Positions 17,193-18,236 of a stretch of DNA of 18,236 nt are shown here, in pieces. The notes under the pieces were generated by a model, which worked only from the letters and a program-made list of their open reading frames with translations, made no database searches and had not been told where the DNA came from. Position 1 is the stretch's first letter, and every line of letters begins with the position of its first letter. Origin of the DNA: an uncultured Alphaproteobacteria bacterium. GTDB lineage: Bacteria > Pseudomonadota > Alphaproteobacteria > Rhizobiales > Pleomorphomonadaceae. The stretch spans positions 1 to 18,236 of the forward strand of contig CALCDT010000202.1 in NCBI GenBank assembly GCA_937900425.1, given 5' to 3'. The translations under genes were made by a program, and so were the position numbers.

Positions 17193-18236
17193 TCACCCCA
17201 GCAGCTTTGCCTCGACCATGGCCATTGCCTTCTGGTGATCGGGCGACGGGAACAGGTGGCCGTAGCGCTCCATGGTCATCTGGATCGAGGAGTGGCCCGC
17301 GAAGGTCATGATCTCCTTGATCGAGAAACCCTGCTCGATCCAGAGCGACACGGCGAAGTGGCGCAGGTCATGCCAGCGCATCGTCACCTCGACCTTTTCC
17401 TGCAGCTTGCGAAACCGCGCCTGCGTGTTGGTGTGCTGGAGGATCCCGCCGCGCGGCGCGGGGAACACCAGCCCGAGATCGCTTTTCGGGCAGCGCAATT
17501 TCCAGCGGCGCAGTGCGTTCAGCACCATCGGACCTGCCGGGATGTCGCGATAGCCCGCGCGCGATTTCGGCTCGCCCATCTGGTTGTAGGCGTCGGCGCG
17601 CTGGCGGATGTGGATGAAGCCCTTGTCAAAATCCACGTCCTGCCAGCGCAGTCCCCGCAGTTCGGACGCGCGCAGACCGCCGAGGGCCGAGACGATCAGG
17701 TGAGGCTTGAAATCCTCGTCGGCCGCCTCGATCAGCGCGCGGATCGCCTCCTTCGACGGGACCGGCGCCTTGTGGTCAATCCGGCTCGATTTGATGATGC
17801 GGACGCCGTGGGCGGCGTTGGTGAACAGCTGACCGTTGTCGATGGCGTGGTCGAGGATCAGCTTCAGCACCGAGATGGCGCGGCGGGTCAGATGCTCGGA
17901 CCGCCCGTTCAGCAGCAGCCGGTCGCGGAACTCGTTGACATGGCGGCGAGTCAGATGGGCGATCAGCTTGTCTCCGATCCCCACCTCGGGATCCTTGATG
18001 TGCAGCCGCACATAGTCGCTGTAGCCGCGCAGCGTCGAGCGCTCCATCCGCCGCCCGGTTTTGCACCGCACCTCGCAGTGGTCGAGCCAGCTTTTCGCGG
18101 CCTCGGCCACCGTGATGCTCTCGCTGTCGGCCAGATAGGTGTGGCTGGCGACCAGCGAGCGGACCTTCACCAGATAGACGTCGGCATCCTTCCGGCGCGG
18201 GAACAGCTTCGAGCGGCGCTTGCCGGCCTGGTCGGT
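17193..18236 (-). CDS. Tyrosine site-specific integrase, 5' end outside window
   Basis: Phage/island integrase of the tyrosine recombinase family, visible for 347 residues. The frame is open to the window edge (TDQAGKRRSKLFPRRKDADVYL before the GTG at 18170), so the true start lies beyond. Counting from that GTG: a SAM-like core-binding domain (about 20-120), then the catalytic domain with Arg167 (GLRASE), Lys202 (PKSRAGYRDIP), His267/Arg270 (WHDLRH), His293 (AGHSS) and the nucleophile Tyr303 (ERYGHLF). All catalytic residues are present, so it is probably active. Its job would be to insert the element at the tRNA-Met anticodon loop, the break seen at 16051. Confidence 0.93.
   Translation of the reverse strand, partial: TDQAGKRRSKLFPRRKDADVYLVKVRSLVASHTYLADSESITVAEAAKSWLDHCEVRCKTGRRMERSTLRGYSDYVRLHIKDPEVGIGDKLIAHLTRRHVNEFRDRLLLNGRSEHLTRRAISVLKLILDHAIDNGQLFTNAAHGVRIIKSSRIDHKAPVPSKEAIRALIEAADEDFKPHLIVSALGGLRASELRGLRWQDVDFDKGFIHIRQRADAYNQMGEPKSRAGYRDIPAGPMVLNALRRWKLRCPKSDLGLVFPAPRGGILQHTNTQARFRKLQEKVEVTMRWHDLRHFAVSLWIEQGFSIKEIMTFAGHSSIQMTMERYGHLFPSPDHQKAMAMVEAKLLG

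Larger units (their letters stand above)
16052..18236. mobile_element. Left end of an integrated element in tRNA-Met (continues past the window)
   Basis: Begins at the break in the tRNA-Met fragment and contains, all on the minus strand, a tyrosine integrase, a helix-hairpin-helix-like protein and a GIY-YIG-like protein. By eye its sequence is less GC-extreme than the flanking chromosome, with AT-richer spacers near the att end. The far end, predicted to carry the complete tRNA-Met, is outside the window. Confidence 0.7.

Overview
The window reads as chromosomal DNA of a high-GC alphaproteobacterium, most likely a member of the Hyphomicrobiales (Rhizobiales). Three things support this: a rhizobial-type glycerol ABC transporter operon with its small membrane protein, two intergenic repeat families typical of this group (a 47-bp palindrome around 1215 and 1649, and a '...CCATTGGGTCGCCGGGTC...' family around 15500), and codon use that is strongly GC-rich at third positions. 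The genus cannot be told from the sequence.

Region 1-5559 is a glycerol uptake and phosphorylation locus on the + strand: the 3' end of glpP, then glpQ, glpU (DUF2160), glpV and glpK. The ATPase genes would lie upstream, outside the window. Between glpQ and glpU sits a compact 481-bp unit: two nearly identical 47-bp palindromes in inverted orientation flanking a small antisense GIY-YIG nuclease gene. A hairpin precedes glpV, and a rho-independent terminator separates glpV from glpK.

Region 5560-6224 holds a 64-aa ribbon-helix-helix protein with a strong terminator. Region 6306-9983 is a zinc-uptake locus: znuA on the minus strand, divergent from znuC-znuB-zur on the + strand. The shared control region carries two 13-bp Zur-box-like sites that overlap a good promoter. 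ZnuA, ZnuC and Zur all carry histidine-rich stretches; those on ZnuC (C-terminal) and Zur (N-terminal) are unusual.

Region 10132-15151 holds a DAO-family FAD oxidoreductase (+), recQ (-), and an arsR-MFS exporter pair (-) whose ArsR has the Cys-Cys site of arsenite-responsive ArsR proteins. A gene-free stretch of about 850 bp (15152-16006) contains an ArsR-operator candidate and inverted intergenic repeats.

At 16007-16051 lies the 3' portion of a tRNA-Met(CAT) gene on the minus strand, cut exactly at the anticodon loop and followed by a terminator hairpin. To its right are three minus-strand genes: a tyrosine integrase running off the window, a 166-aa protein with a helix-hairpin-helix glycosylase-like segment, and a 155-aa GIY-YIG/T5orf172-like protein overlapping it by 4 bp. 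This is the left end of an integrated element that targeted tRNA-Met. The two-gene glycosylase-like plus nuclease-like module next to the att site is the best candidate here for an undescribed, possibly defensive, system.
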